From assembly GCF_008632955.1 (NCBI RefSeq), contig NZ_CP043959.1:6200001-6264000 (forward strand): 64,000 nt of DNA. Reading direction: 5' to 3'. The notes below the pieces were generated by a model. That model did no database searches. It had not been told where the DNA came from and worked only from the letters and a program-made list of their open reading frames with translations. Source of the stretch: Streptomyces tendae (GTDB lineage: Bacteria; Actinomycetota; Actinomycetes; Streptomycetales; Streptomycetaceae). The position numbers and the translations under genes were made by a program. Of this stretch, positions 63,621-64,000 are shown piece after piece; within the stretch, counting starts at the first letter, position 1; every line of letters begins with the position of its first letter.

Positions 63621-64000
63621 TCAGGCGCCGTTCCTGGCGAGGAAGGACAGCAGGTCCTGACGGCTGACCACCCCGGTCGGCTTGCCCTCGACCAGCACGA
63701 TCGCCGCGTCCGCCCGGCCCAGCACGGCCATCAGGTCCGCGACCGGCTCGCCGGAACCGACCTGCGGCAGCGGCGCGCTCATGTGCTTCTCCAGCGGGTC
63801 GTCGAGCGAGGCGCTCTTGCTGAACAGGTGGTCCAGCAGCTCCCGCTCGACGACGGAGCCGACGACCTCGGCGGCCATCACGTCCGGGTGGCCGGCGCCC
63901 GGCTTGACCACGGGCATCTGCGAGACGCCGTACTCGCGCAGCACCTCGATGGCCTGGCCGACCGTCTCGTCCGGGTGCATGTGCACCAGGGAGGGGATGT
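63621..64000 (-). CDS. Protein with C-terminal CBS domain pair (cystathionine beta-synthase-like), partial
   Basis: The last 126 codons are visible; the gene enters from the right edge. The visible part is a tandem CBS (Bateman) module: HMHPDETVGQAIEVLREYGVSQMPVVKP, VVGSVVERELLDHLF, then LMAVLGRADAAIVLVEGKPTGVVSRQDLLSFLA. In Streptomyces this tail commonly belongs to cystathionine beta-synthase, where it senses adenosyl ligands; the catalytic part is outside the window, so the full identity is inferred. Confidence 0.8.
   Translation of the reverse strand, partial: IPSLVHMHPDETVGQAIEVLREYGVSQMPVVKPGAGHPDVMAAEVVGSVVERELLDHLFSKSASLDDPLEKHMSAPLPQVGSGEPVADLMAVLGRADAAIVLVEGKPTGVVSRQDLLSFLARNGA

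Overview
The window is high-GC actinobacterial chromosome and almost certainly Streptomyces. Codons end strongly in G/C, GTG and TTG starts are common, and many genes overlap by the 4-base ATGA/GTGA type. It carries a WhiB regulator whose sequence matches what I recall of the developmental protein WhiB, F420 biosynthesis genes, and a SigI-type stress sigma factor with its partner-switching proteins. Gene order agrees with my memory of the S. coelicolor core chromosome around whiB and sigI. I see no tRNA, rRNA, insertion sequence, prophage or CRISPR array.

Left part (1-20.6 kb): sugar-nucleotide supply and development. manA (cut by the window edge), a SIS-domain phosphosugar isomerase, a Trm112-like zinc peptide and phosphomannomutase run leftward. 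They are followed by an LctP permease, a DUF3499 protein, a degenerate zincin, DUF5719, a 1262-residue glycosyltransferase/membrane protein and whiB. Then come cysteine dioxygenase, fbiA-fbiB (coenzyme F420), an AlkA-like DNA glycosylase, a mannose-1-phosphate guanylyltransferase-like enzyme, a secreted PGRP amidase and a TIGR03089 protein.

Centre (20.6-33 kb): six LytR-CpsA-Psr (LCP) genes, interrupted only by a GT2 glycosyltransferase and a hotdog thioesterase. A seventh LCP gene lies at 61 kb. LCP enzymes attach lipid-linked glycopolymers to peptidoglycan. Together with the mannose-nucleotide genes, the GT2 enzymes, a UDP-glucose-dehydrogenase-type enzyme and a GtrA protein, they suggest a cell-envelope glycopolymer locus. 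The order manA, phosphomannomutase, DUF3499, whiB, fbiAB, manC, LCP, TIGR03089, acyl-CoA dehydrogenase, purE/purK, gtrA parallels the M. tuberculosis whiB2-fbiAB-lcp1-fadE25-purEK region.

33-48.5 kb: a Cys-rich copper-binding protein, a phospholipase-D-type synthase, a RibD-like reductase, acyl-CoA dehydrogenase, a CGNR regulator, two tandem VOC proteins, a purK-purE-dipeptidase operon followed by a dipeptidase paralogue that has lost its metal site, GtrA, a two-component system and a POT peptide transporter.

48.5-64 kb: about 1.1 kb of repeat-rich noncoding DNA, then the PrsI/ArsI/SigI-type partner-switch module, a tightly coupled histidine-degradation operon (hutU, an M20 amidohydrolase, hutF, hutI), a divergent DapDC-like PLP enzyme, a membrane-protein gene broken by one amber codon, an RpiR regulator, the seventh LCP gene, a small membrane protein, and the C-terminal CBS domains of a protein cut by the right edge.
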